This document shows, piece after piece, positions 46,498 to 55,166 of a DNA stretch of 64,000 bases. Position numbers and translations under genes: made by a program. The stretch spans positions 161,655 to 225,654 of the forward strand of contig NZ_APNG01000005.1 of NCBI RefSeq assembly GCF_040361255.1, given 5' to 3'. This DNA is from Salinisphaera sp040361255 (GTDB lineage Bacteria; Pseudomonadota; Gammaproteobacteria; Nevskiales; Salinisphaeraceae). The first letter of the stretch is position 1; every line of letters starts with the position of its first letter. The notes beneath the pieces are model-generated. The model was not told the origin of the DNA, did not search any database, and was given only the letters and a program-made list of their open reading frames with translations.

Positions 46498-47661
46498 ATG
46501 ACGATCTATTTCGACCACAACGCGACCACGCCGCTACACCCCGAGGTATTCGAGGCAATGCGGCCGTGGCTGACCGAGCGCCACGGCAATGCCTCATCAC
46601 TGCATCGGGCCGGGCGCGAAGCGCGGGCGGCCGTCGACGCTGCCCGTGCGCAGGTAGCCGAGTGCGTGAACGCGCATCCGTCGCAGGTGATTTTCACCGC
46701 GGGCGGCACCGAGGCCGACAACATGGCGCTCAAGGGCGTCGCGGCGGCCCGCAAGCCCGCCCGCATGCTTATTTCGCCGATCGAACATCCGGCGATTACC
46801 GATGCCGCCGAGTCGCTCGAACTTAGCGGATGGCAGATTGATCGCATTGCGGTCGACGACCAGGGCCGTATCGATATCGTCGATCTCGAGCGCCAGCTCG
46901 ACGCCGGCGACGTGGCGCTGGTGTCGATCATGGTTGCCAACAATGAAACCGGCGTGCTTCAGGATATGACCGCGATCGCCGCCGTCGTGCGCGCCGCGGG
47001 CGTTTGGCTGCATACCGATGCCGTCCAGGCGATGGGCAAGCTGGATTTCGATTTCCAAGCCAGCGGCGCGCACTGCGCCAGCCTGTCATCACACAAGATT
47101 CAGGGCCCGCAGGGCGTGGGCGCGCTGATTGTCGATAAACATATGGATATGGCGCCGCTCGTGCATGGCGGCGGCCACGAGCAGGGGCTGCGTTCGGGTA
47201 GCTACAACGTAGCGGGCATTGTCGGCTTCGGCGCGGCCGCGGCACGCCTTAAGGCCCACCGCGCCGGCGAAATCGCGCATATGCGCGAACTGCGCGATCA
47301 GCTGGAAATCGGGCTCGATGCCATGCCGGGTATTACCCGATTCTCGGCCGCGGCCGATCGGCTGCCCAATACCAGCCAGTTCGCGGTGGCCGGCTACGAC
47401 GGTGAAGGCCTGCTCATGCTCCTCGATCGCGAGGGCATCGCCGTATCCTCCGGGTCGGCCTGTGCTGCCGGCACCGGCGAGCCGAGCCCGGTGCTGCTGG
47501 CGATGGGTATCGAGCCGGAGGTCGCACGCGGTGCGATCCGGGTCAGTCTCGGGCCCCAGAATACGCTGGAAGACATTCAGCAGTTTTTGCTTGTCCTGGG
47601 CCGTCTGTCCGACGGAGGCGGCGTGATGCCGGGCAATATCAGCGCCTCTGTCTTGGGATGA
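46498..47661 (+). CDS. Cysteine desulfurase, IscS/NifS-like (first copy)
   Basis: 387 residues from the ATG at 46498 (MTIYFDHNATTPLHPE); a start at 46474 adds eight unusual residues. The PLP lysine is in SSHKIQGPQGVGA, and the active-site cysteine in SSGSACAAGTGEPSPVL. It frees sulfur from cysteine for Fe-S clusters and tRNA thiolation. Its stop overlaps the second desulfurase start by four bases. No IscR or HscA/B is present in this cluster. Confidence 0.92.
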   Translation: MTIYFDHNATTPLHPEVFEAMRPWLTERHGNASSLHRAGREARAAVDAARAQVAECVNAHPSQVIFTAGGTEADNMALKGVAAARKPARMLISPIEHPAITDAAESLELSGWQIDRIAVDDQGRIDIVDLERQLDAGDVALVSIMVANNETGVLQDMTAIAAVVRAAGVWLHTDAVQAMGKLDFDFQASGAHCASLSSHKIQGPQGVGALIVDKHMDMAPLVHGGGHEQGLRSGSYNVAGIVGFGAAAARLKAHRAGEIAHMRELRDQLEIGLDAMPGITRFSAAADRLPNTSQFAVAGYDGEGLLMLLDREGIAVSSGSACAAGTGEPSPVLLAMGIEPEVARGAIRVSLGPQNTLEDIQQFLLVLGRLSDGGGVMPGNISASVLG

Positions 47662-48824
47662 ACGCGTCAGGCGAAGCGATCTATCTCGACTATGCGGCAA
47701 CGGCGCCGCTGGCGCCGGGCGTAATCGAGGCCATGCAGCATGCGCTGTTGCACGCCGATGCCAATCCCGCCTCGCCCCACGGGCCGGGCCGTGTCGCCGC
47801 GCAGTGCATCGAAACCGCCGCGAACCAGCTCGCCGCGTTGATCAACGCCCGTCCCAAGGATCTGGTCTGGACTTCGGGGGCGACCGAGTCGATCAACCTC
47901 GCGCTCAAGGGAGTTAGCGCCTTCGCCGGCGCACCGGCGCATATCGTGAGCGTGGTCACCGAACACAGCGCCACACTCGATACGCTGGCCTGGCTGGAAA
48001 AGCAGGGCACACGGGTTACACGGCTTGCGGTCGATGCCGAGGGACGTATCGATCTCGATGCGCTGGCCAGCGCGCTCGACGATGCGGCGACCCTGGTTTC
48101 GGTCATGCATGTGAACAACGAAACCGGCGTGATTCAGGATATCGCCGCCATCGGCTCACTGTGTGCCGAGCGAGGCGTGTACCTGCATGTCGATGCCGCC
48201 CAGAGTCTGGGTCGGCTTGAGATCGACGTTGCGGCGATGTCTATCGACCTGCTGTCGCTGTCGGCTCACAAGATCGGCGGGCCGAAAGGTGTCGGTGCGC
48301 TGTATGTGCGTCCGCGCACCGGACTCGCTGCGCAGCTGCATGGCGGCGGCCATCAGCGCGGGCTGCGTTCCGGTACGTTGGCCACGCACCAGATCGCCGG
48401 CTTTGGCGCGGCGGCCGCCCATGTCGCGGCAACGCGCCGCCCGGAACAGCAACGCCTGGGCGAACTGCGCGATCGGCTATGGGACGCGCTTGCCGAACTC
48501 GATAGCGTGGTACGCAATGGCGCGCCTGCCTATACCGCCGCCCCGTTTCTGAATGTGAGCGTGGCCGGTATCCACGGCGACGCGCTCTTGCTGGGCCTGA
48601 CCGAGGGCACGCCCGCGCTGGCGATTTCCTCGGGCGCGGCCTGTAGCGCCGCCAAGGGCCAGTCGTCCTACGTCTTGCGGGCGATGGGCCGCACGCCGCG
48701 CGAGGCGGGCGCGAGTATCCGCTTTTCGCTGGGCGGGGCGACCACGCCCGAACAGATCGATCAGGCCGCGCGGCGTTTTATCGACGAGGTGACGCGTCTG
48801 CGCGCGATCGCGGAGGCCGCATGA
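47658..48824 (+). CDS. Cysteine desulfurase (second copy)
   Basis: 388 residues, a diverged relative of its neighbour: YLDYAATAPLAPGVIEAM at the start, PLP lysine in SAHKIGGPKGVGALYV and the cysteine loop AISSGAACSAAKGQSSYV. Both catalytic residues remain, so this is a second working desulfurase and not a relic. It overlaps the upstream gene (ATGA) and the downstream IscU-like gene by four bases, making a tightly coupled set. Confidence 0.92.
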   Translation: MNASGEAIYLDYAATAPLAPGVIEAMQHALLHADANPASPHGPGRVAAQCIETAANQLAALINARPKDLVWTSGATESINLALKGVSAFAGAPAHIVSVVTEHSATLDTLAWLEKQGTRVTRLAVDAEGRIDLDALASALDDAATLVSVMHVNNETGVIQDIAAIGSLCAERGVYLHVDAAQSLGRLEIDVAAMSIDLLSLSAHKIGGPKGVGALYVRPRTGLAAQLHGGGHQRGLRSGTLATHQIAGFGAAAAHVAATRRPEQQRLGELRDRLWDALAELDSVVRNGAPAYTAAPFLNVSVAGIHGDALLLGLTEGTPALAISSGAACSAAKGQSSYVLRAMGRTPREAGASIRFSLGGATTPEQIDQAARRFIDEVTRLRAIAEAA

Positions 48825-49204
48825 GCGCTACGCCAACGCCTGCCTGGCAGGCGCGGTTTCTCGCGCCGCGACACGCGCTTGCCGATTGTGTCATTATGCA
48901 ATGGCAAGGTATGGGTCGCGCGGATACGCCCGGCGCCGATGCGCGCTGTGCCATCTACCTCGCGGTCGATGGCCAGGCCTCAGCCGCGCGTATCGCCACG
49001 GCCGCGTTTGCCGTATTCGGCCCGCCGGTGGCAATTGCCAGTGCGGACTGGCTCTGCGAGCAGCTCACCGGGCGCACGATCGCGCAGGCGCGTTGCCTGG
49101 ACGGGCGCGATCTGGAACAGGCGCTGGGGCTGGCCCCGGCCGAGCGCTACGCCGCGCTGCTGGTGCTCGATGCACTGGCCGATGCGTTGCGTGCACTGGA
49201 ATAA
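48821..49204 (+). CDS. IscU/NifU-N-like protein lacking scaffold cysteines
   Basis: 127 residues. The block FGPPVAIASADWLCEQLTGR matches the IscU region FGCGSAIASS, but both positions after FG are proline, so the second scaffold cysteine is absent. At the place of the first scaffold cysteine (before CAIYLAVD) the aligned residue is alanine, and the third (KIHCSILA region) reads ERYAALLVL. Cysteines occur only at 23, 43, 79 and 92. Canonical IscU holds a cluster on three cysteines, so this protein could not do so in the same way. It may have a docking or regulatory role with the tandem desulfurases. The identification rests on memory of IscU. Confidence 0.65.
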   Translation: MSATPTPAWQARFLAPRHALADCVIMQWQGMGRADTPGADARCAIYLAVDGQASAARIATAAFAVFGPPVAIASADWLCEQLTGRTIAQARCLDGRDLEQALGLAPAERYAALLVLDALADALRALE

Positions 49205-49232
49205 CGCTTCGTTTATCTGGGATGATGACGCC

Positions 49233-49580
49233 ATGAGTGAAACGCTAGTCGAACCCGAGCAGATAACCCTGACCGCGGCTGCGGCCGAACGGATCAAAAG
49301 CCAGCTCGCCAAGCGTGGCAGTGGCCTCGGCTTGCGGGTGGGTGTACGCAAGTCCGGTTGTAGCGGGTATATGTACACCATGGACTATGCCGACGATATT
49401 GGCGCCGAGGACGAGGTCTTCGAAGCCCATGGCGCCAAGGTGGTAGTCGATCGCAAGCATATGCCGGTCTTGCAGGGCACCACGCTGGATTTTCGCTCGG
49501 AAGGACTTAACCGCATGTTCCGGTTCGAAAATCCCCATGCCAAGAACGCCTGCGGCTGCGGCGAGTCGTTTACCGTCTAG
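49233..49580 (+). CDS. iscA: Fe-S cluster assembly protein IscA/ErpA type
   Basis: 115 residues. KSGCSGYMYTMDYAD and the C-terminal ACGCGESFTV supply the three conserved cysteines of A-type carriers. It receives iron or [2Fe-2S]/[4Fe-4S] clusters and passes them on. The start at 49233 follows the IscU-like gene by 28 bases, so it is likely the last gene of the cysE-desulfurase set. Confidence 0.93.
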   Translation: MSETLVEPEQITLTAAAAERIKSQLAKRGSGLGLRVGVRKSGCSGYMYTMDYADDIGAEDEVFEAHGAKVVVDRKHMPVLQGTTLDFRSEGLNRMFRFENPHAKNACGCGESFTV

Positions 49581-49712
49581 TCGTGCGCTGCGGCGCGCGC
49601 CTGACAAGCCGCGCTTCGAAACGCTACAATGGGAGGTTAGCTATCGCGCCAGCCTGTTGCTGGTGTGAATCAATCTTCTACGCGATTTCGAAGTTTTTAA
49701 TTGGGAGACCCC

Positions 49713-50138
49713 ATGGCCGTTGAGCGCACCCTGTCCATCATCAAGCCCGATGCCGTTGCCAAGAACGTGATCGGCGAGATTCTTTCTCGCTTCGAAAAAG
49801 CGGATCTGCGCATCATCGGCGCGCGCATGGTTCAGCTGTCCCGCGAGGACGCGGAAAAGTTCTATGCCGTGCACTCGGAGCGTGGCTTTTTCAACGACCT
49901 GGTGTCGTTCATGATTTCCGGCCCGGTCATGGTGCAGGTGCTGGAAGGCGAAAACGCCATCGCCAAGAACCGCGACCTGATGGGCGCGACCAACCCCAAG
50001 GAAGCCGAAGCCGGCACCATCCGTGGCGACTTTGCCGATTCCATCGACGCCAACGCCGTGCACGGCTCGGACGCGCCGGAAACCGCCGAGCAGGAAATCG
50101 CTTTCTTCTTCGGGCAGGACGGCCTCTGCCCGCGCTAG
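49713..50138 (+). CDS. ndk: Nucleoside diphosphate kinase
   Basis: 141 residues, standard size. MAVERTLSIIKPDAVAKNVI starts the fold, and GDFADSIDANAVHGSDAPE contains the phosphorylated histidine. It transfers phosphate among nucleoside di- and triphosphates. GGGAGA precedes the start. It opens the ndk-rlmN-pilF-rodZ-hisS run. Confidence 0.97.
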   Translation: MAVERTLSIIKPDAVAKNVIGEILSRFEKADLRIIGARMVQLSREDAEKFYAVHSERGFFNDLVSFMISGPVMVQVLEGENAIAKNRDLMGATNPKEAEAGTIRGDFADSIDANAVHGSDAPETAEQEIAFFFGQDGLCPR

Positions 50139-50160
50139 TTCGCAACCGCGCTATTCGCTC

Positions 50161-51342
50161 ATGAGTACGATCGTCAGCGACACCACCGACACTGCCACAA
50201 CGCCGGCGAAAACCGCGCGCGTGAACCTGTTCGGCCTGGATCGCGAGGCCATGTCGGCCTTTTTTCGTGAACATGGCGAATCGGCGTTTCGGGCCAAGCA
50301 GGTCATGCAGTGGATCTATGCCCGCGGCGTGACCGATTTCTCGGCGATGACGGATTTGTCCAAGGCGCTGCGTGAGCGTCTGCCCGACATCGCCGAGATT
50401 CGTCCGCCGGCCAAGATCCGCGAACAGAAAGCCAGCGATGGCACCCGCAAGTGGCTGCTCGCAGTCACCGAGGATCTGGATCCGGACAACGCCATCGAGG
50501 CGGTGTACATCCCGGAAGCTGATCGGGCGACGCTGTGTATCTCGTCGCAAATCGGCTGTGCGCTGGATTGTTCCTTCTGTGCCACCGGCAAGCAGGGGCT
50601 CAATCGCAACCTGACCACCGCCGAGATCGTCGGCCAGGTCTGGATGGCCGAGCACGATCTGCGCGCCCAGGGGCTGGTCCACGGCGAACGGGCGTTATCC
50701 AATATCGTGTTCATGGGCATGGGTGAGCCGCTGGCCAACTACCGTGCGGTGGTGCCGGCGATTCGTATCCTGCTCGACGATTACGGCTTTGGCCTGTCGA
50801 AACGACGGGTTACGGTCTCGACTTCGGGTATGGTGCCGTTCATGGATCGTCTGCGTGAAGAAGTCGACGTGGCCCTGGCGGTATCGCTGCATGCGCCCAC
50901 CGACGAACTGCGCGACGAACTCGTGCCGATCAATCGCAAGTACCCACTGGCCGAGCTCATGGGTGCCTGCGATCGCTATGTGCAGGACAAGCAGCGCCGG
51001 GCGCACGTGGTTTATGAATACGTACTGCTCAACGGCGTGAACGACAACCCCGAACAGGCGCGTGCGCTGGTACGCCTGTTGGCGGATCGGCCGGCCAAGA
51101 TCAACCTGATTCCGTTCAATGCCTTCGATGGCAGCGGCTATACTCGGCCCGACGAGGCTCGAATTCGCCGTTTTCAGGACATGTTGCACAATAAGGGTCT
51201 GCGTACCACGGTCCGACGCACCCGCGGCGACGATATCGACGCCGCCTGCGGTCAGCTGGTGGGCCGCGTACGCAGCAAGCAGAAACGCCATTTTCGTGAC
51301 GTGCCGATCCGGGTCGAGAGCAAGCGGGCGACACCGGTATGA
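50161..51342 (+). CDS. rlmN: Dual-specificity rRNA/tRNA adenine-C2 methyltransferase
   Basis: 393 residues. The radical-SAM triad is CALDCSFCATG, followed by the FMGMGEPLANY motif and a conserved cysteine near RGDDIDAACGQL. It methylates A2503 of 23S rRNA and A37 of several tRNAs. It overlaps the pilF start by four bases. Confidence 0.97.
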   Translation: MSTIVSDTTDTATTPAKTARVNLFGLDREAMSAFFREHGESAFRAKQVMQWIYARGVTDFSAMTDLSKALRERLPDIAEIRPPAKIREQKASDGTRKWLLAVTEDLDPDNAIEAVYIPEADRATLCISSQIGCALDCSFCATGKQGLNRNLTTAEIVGQVWMAEHDLRAQGLVHGERALSNIVFMGMGEPLANYRAVVPAIRILLDDYGFGLSKRRVTVSTSGMVPFMDRLREEVDVALAVSLHAPTDELRDELVPINRKYPLAELMGACDRYVQDKQRRAHVVYEYVLLNGVNDNPEQARALVRLLADRPAKINLIPFNAFDGSGYTRPDEARIRRFQDMLHNKGLRTTVRRTRGDDIDAACGQLVGRVRSKQKRHFRDVPIRVESKRATPV

Positions 51343-52091
51343 GCAGGCTGCGTTGGGGAGCGGTCGTCGTGCTCCTGTCCATGCTCATCGCGCTGGCTGG
51401 CTGTGCCGGTGGCGCCAACGCAGTGGACAATCAGCGCGCGGCCGAGGCCAACGCCAATCTCGGTGCCGATTTCCTGCGCAAGCAGGATAACGAAAACGCC
51501 TTGTCGCGTTTTCAGCGCGCACTCAAGTATGACAGTAGCAACACCACGGCGAACTGGGGCATGGCCGTGGTCAATGATCGCCTCGGTGAGACCGGGGATG
51601 CGCGTCGCTACTACGAAAAGACGCTGGCGCTACAACCCAACGCGGCGATCTATAACAGTTATGCTGCGTTTCTGTGCAAGGAGGGTGACGTCGACCGCGC
51701 GGTGCGCTATTTCGAACGCGCCGCCGGCAACGAACGCTACCCCGGCCGGGCGGATGCCATGGCTAACGCCGGGCTGTGCCTGCACCGTGCGGGCCGTGCC
51801 GAGGCCGCCGAACAGCATTATCGCCAGGCGCTGGCGCTGGATCCCGATCAACTGACCGCGCTGACCGGCATGGCCCGGCTGATGTTCGAACAGGGCGACT
51901 TTTTACGTGCCCGCGCGTTCAATGAGCGCGCCGATTCCGTGGCCCAGCTCGATGCCGAGCAGCTGTTGCTGGCCGCACGCATCGAACTCGCCCTGGGCGA
52001 TCGTGACGCTGCTGCGGTCTATGTCGAGCGCCATAACGCCCGCGACCCGAGTGCGACGTTGTCGCTGCGCCAACTGGAGCAATCGCGCTGA
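51339..52091 (+). CDS. pilF: Type IV pilus biogenesis lipoprotein PilF/PilW
   Basis: 250 residues with a lipobox at LAGC (residues about 20-23) and TPR motifs through most of the mature part (RFQRALKYDSSNTTANWGMA and the A-helix repeats following). It supports outer-membrane assembly of the pilus secretin. The placement between rlmN and rodZ is the usual one in the class. Confidence 0.93.
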   Translation: MSRLRWGAVVVLLSMLIALAGCAGGANAVDNQRAAEANANLGADFLRKQDNENALSRFQRALKYDSSNTTANWGMAVVNDRLGETGDARRYYEKTLALQPNAAIYNSYAAFLCKEGDVDRAVRYFERAAGNERYPGRADAMANAGLCLHRAGRAEAAEQHYRQALALDPDQLTALTGMARLMFEQGDFLRARAFNERADSVAQLDAEQLLLAARIELALGDRDAAAVYVERHNARDPSATLSLRQLEQSR

Positions 52092-53131
52092 TGAACGAAT
52101 CGACAGAGTCTTCCGAAGAACGCATTGGCGAACGCGCCGGTCGTAGCCGTTCGGACATGCAGTCGCCGGGCGGAATGCTGCGCGAAGCGCGTCTCGCCCA
52201 CGACTGGTCCGTCGAGGATCTGTGCGCAGAGACGAAGCTTTCCGAGAAGGCCGTCCATGCACTGGAAAACAACCAGTTCGACGAGCTCTCGCAGCCCATT
52301 TTCGCTGGCGGGTACTATCGCCAGTGCGCCAAGGTGCTGGATATCGACACCGAGCGCATGATGGCTGCCTATGCTGCCTGGGGTGGCAAGAAGACATCCT
52401 CGCCCACGGCTCAGCCGGCGGCGGTGGAAGTCGTGCCCCAGGACGTGACGCCGCCCAACTGGCGCGCGTTCGGTGCGATCGGTCTGGTCGTGCTGCTGGC
52501 GGTGATCGGCGCGATCTTCATCTTCATGCCTGATGCCGAAATGCCCGACGAAAACGGCGCGGCCAGCGGCAGCGGTACCGCCGGCATTTCCGAAGGCGGC
52601 GAACGGCCCACTATCGGCAGCGGCAACAGCAGCGCCACCGGCGGTGGGGTGAGCTCGACGCGCAGTTCGCGCGATTCGGGCACCAGCTTGCGGGTTTCGC
52701 CCGGGCCGGGCAGCAGTGGTTCGAGCAATCGCGCCAGCGGTCAGAGCGGCGCGGCCGCCGCCGGGGCGAGCACGGGCCAGCGCATGGGCGGACGTAACGT
52801 CAATGACACGCTCGGCATCGACCGCGAGGCCGAGCGGCGCCAGCGCGAACAGGCCGCGGCGCCCGAGCCGCAGGTGGCCGCCAATCATCTGGTGGTGACC
52901 TTTACCGATCGCTCCTGGGTTGATATCCGCGATGCCAATGGCTCGCGTTTGCTCACCGGCATCTACGACGCCGGCGACAGCCGCGAATTCGATGGCCAGG
53001 CGCCGTACCGGATCACGCTCGGTTATGCGCCGGGGGTCTCCATGACCATCGGCGGCGAGGATGTCGATATCAAGTCGCAGACCACCAGTAACAGCACCGC
53101 CCGACTGACCGTCGAAGCCCGCGACAGCTAA
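52091..53131 (+). CDS. rodZ: Cell-shape protein RodZ
   Basis: 346 residues. The N-terminal HTH_25 region reads LREARLAHDWSVEDLCAETK, and a single membrane span lies near residues 123-143 (FGAIGLVVLLAVIGAIFIFM). A serine/glycine-rich linker leads to the periplasmic RodZ domain ending FTDRSWVDIRDANGSRLL. It anchors MreB and the elongation machinery. It shares a base with the pilF stop (TGATG). No ispG lies between it and hisS, unlike in E. coli. Confidence 0.94.
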   Translation: MNESTESSEERIGERAGRSRSDMQSPGGMLREARLAHDWSVEDLCAETKLSEKAVHALENNQFDELSQPIFAGGYYRQCAKVLDIDTERMMAAYAAWGGKKTSSPTAQPAAVEVVPQDVTPPNWRAFGAIGLVVLLAVIGAIFIFMPDAEMPDENGAASGSGTAGISEGGERPTIGSGNSSATGGGVSSTRSSRDSGTSLRVSPGPGSSGSSNRASGQSGAAAAGASTGQRMGGRNVNDTLGIDREAERRQREQAAAPEPQVAANHLVVTFTDRSWVDIRDANGSRLLTGIYDAGDSREFDGQAPYRITLGYAPGVSMTIGGEDVDIKSQTTSNSTARLTVEARDS

Positions 53132-53147
53132 GAAGTTCGTTCGATTC

Positions 53148-54422
53148 ATGAGCCAGCGTATCCAGTCCATCCGTGGGATGAACGACATCCTCCCGGCCGA
53201 CAATGCCGCCTGGGCCACGCTCGAGCGGGTCGCCGCGCGTGTGTTCGCCGGCTACGGCTATGAACAGATCCGCCTGCCGATCATGGAGCGTACGGGTCTG
53301 TTCAAGCGCGCGGTCGGCGAAGTCACCGATATCGTCGAAAAAGAGATGTATACCTTCGAGGACCGCGGCGGCGAGTCGTTGTCGTTGCGTCCGGAAGGCA
53401 CGGCGGGTGCTGTGCGTGCCGGTATCGAGCACGGGCTGCTGCACAACGCCACACAACGGCTGTGGTACACCGGGCCGATGTTTCGCTACGAGCGCCCGCA
53501 AAAGGGGCGCTATCGCCAGTTCCACCAGTTCGGTGTCGAGGCCTTCGGCCAGACCGGCCCGGACGTGGATATCGAACAGATCGCCATGGCCGCACGCTTG
53601 TTCGCGGCTTTGGGCGTGACCGGGATGCGCCTGGAAATCAACACCCTTGGTACGCCCGACGAGCGCGCCGATTATCGTGATGCGCTGCATGCCTATTTCA
53701 GCGCCCACTTCGATACGCTCGACGAAGACAGCAAGCGCCGCCTGGATCGCAACCCGTTGCGTATTCTCGATACCAAGAACCCGGCCATGGCCGATCTGGT
53801 GGCCAATGCGCCCACGCTGCGCGAATATCTGGGCGCCGAGTCGGCCGAGCATTTTGATGGACTGTGCCAGGGCCTGGAAGCGCTCGGCATCGAGTACACC
53901 ATCAACCCGCGGCTGGTACGCGGGCTGGATTACTACACCCGTACCGTGTTCGAGTGGATCACCCCCGATCTGGGCGCGCAGGATGCGGTCTGCTCGGGCG
54001 GGCGTTTCGACGGTCTGGTCGAACAGCTGGGCGGCAGTGCCACGCCGGCCATGGGCTTTGCCCTCGGGGTGGAACGTCTGATCGCGCTCATGCTCGATCA
54101 GAACGTGGCGCTGGACGATCTCAAGCCGCAGGTCTATCTCATTCACACCGGCGAAACGAGCGCGGCGCGGGTGCCGGCATTGGCTGAGGCGCTCCGTGAT
54201 GCGCTGCCCGATCTGCGCCTGCGTGTGCATGCCGGCGGCGGCAGCATGAAGTCGCAGTTCAAGCGCGCCGACAAGAGCGGGGCTCAGCTGGCGCTGATTT
54301 TCGGCGACGATGAAGCCGCCGCCGACGAAATCCAGATCAAGCCGCTCACCGATGCCCGTGAACAGGAACGCGTGGCCATCGATGGCGCGGCCGCGCGGAT
54401 TGCCGCGCTGCTCGCGGGCTAG
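53148..54422 (+). CDS. hisS: Histidyl-tRNA synthetase
   Basis: 424 residues, usual length. Class II motifs: RGMNDILP at the start, MFRYERPQKGRYRQFHQFGV (motif 2), GLDYYTRTVFEW and AMGFALGVERLIALML (motif 3). It charges tRNA-His. It is followed by yfgM after 75 bases. Confidence 0.97.
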   Translation: MSQRIQSIRGMNDILPADNAAWATLERVAARVFAGYGYEQIRLPIMERTGLFKRAVGEVTDIVEKEMYTFEDRGGESLSLRPEGTAGAVRAGIEHGLLHNATQRLWYTGPMFRYERPQKGRYRQFHQFGVEAFGQTGPDVDIEQIAMAARLFAALGVTGMRLEINTLGTPDERADYRDALHAYFSAHFDTLDEDSKRRLDRNPLRILDTKNPAMADLVANAPTLREYLGAESAEHFDGLCQGLEALGIEYTINPRLVRGLDYYTRTVFEWITPDLGAQDAVCSGGRFDGLVEQLGGSATPAMGFALGVERLIALMLDQNVALDDLKPQVYLIHTGETSAARVPALAEALRDALPDLRLRVHAGGGSMKSQFKRADKSGAQLALIFGDDEAAADEIQIKPLTDAREQERVAIDGAAARIAALLAG

Positions 54423-54497
54423 CCGGGAACGACACGGGCGATCCGGAGTCTGTAGTTTTTCGTGTTCTTCGACCAATAACAAAGCAAAGCGCAACGC

Positions 54498-55166
54498 ATG
54501 TCCGAATTCGACAACGACGAGATGAACGGCCTCAAACGCTTCTGGGAGAGCAACGGCTCGGCGCTGATGATCGGGGTGGTGCTCGGCCTGGCGGTGATCG
54601 TTGGCTGGCAGGGCTGGCAGTGGTATCAGCAGCGCCAGGCCACCCAGGCCGCCGATGTCTATCAGCAGGTCGAACAAGGCCTGGCTGGCGATAGTGTCGA
54701 CGACAGCACGCTCGACGCCGTGGCACGGCTTAAAGCCGATTATGCCGGTACACCCTATGCCGCCGACGCGGCCTTGCGCCTGGCCGGCATCTACGTCGAG
54801 CAGCAGGACTACGATAAGGCCCGCGAACAGCTGGGCTGGGCCAGCGAAAATGCCGCCAACGAAGGCGTGGCGCATATCGCGCGGGTGCGCATGGCGCGCC
54901 TGCTATGGACCCAGGACAAGCCCGACGATGCCCTGGCACTGCTCGATCAAGCGCATCCGGATGCGTTCAACGCGCTTTATGCCGAAGCACGCGGCGATAT
55001 TCTGGCTGCCCGCGGTGATCGCGAAGGCGCCTACAAGGCGTATCAGATCGCGCTCGAAAGCCTGCCGGCAGATATCGCCAGCCGTGCGCTCGAAACCAAG
55101 ATTGCCGACAACGCGCCGGCCGATGCCGCCGACGCGCCGACCGACTCGAACAGCGCTTCATCATGA
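54498..55166 (+). CDS. yfgM: YfgM-type ancillary SecYEG/BamB-associated protein
   Basis: 222 residues. A single membrane segment (LMIGVVLGLAVIVGWQGWQW) follows a short cytoplasmic start, and TPR-like helices occupy the periplasmic part. In E. coli YfgM joins SecYEG to periplasmic chaperones. It overlaps the bamB start by four bases. Confidence 0.93.
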   Translation: MSEFDNDEMNGLKRFWESNGSALMIGVVLGLAVIVGWQGWQWYQQRQATQAADVYQQVEQGLAGDSVDDSTLDAVARLKADYAGTPYAADAALRLAGIYVEQQDYDKAREQLGWASENAANEGVAHIARVRMARLLWTQDKPDDALALLDQAHPDAFNALYAEARGDILAARGDREGAYKAYQIALESLPADIASRALETKIADNAPADAADAPTDSNSASS

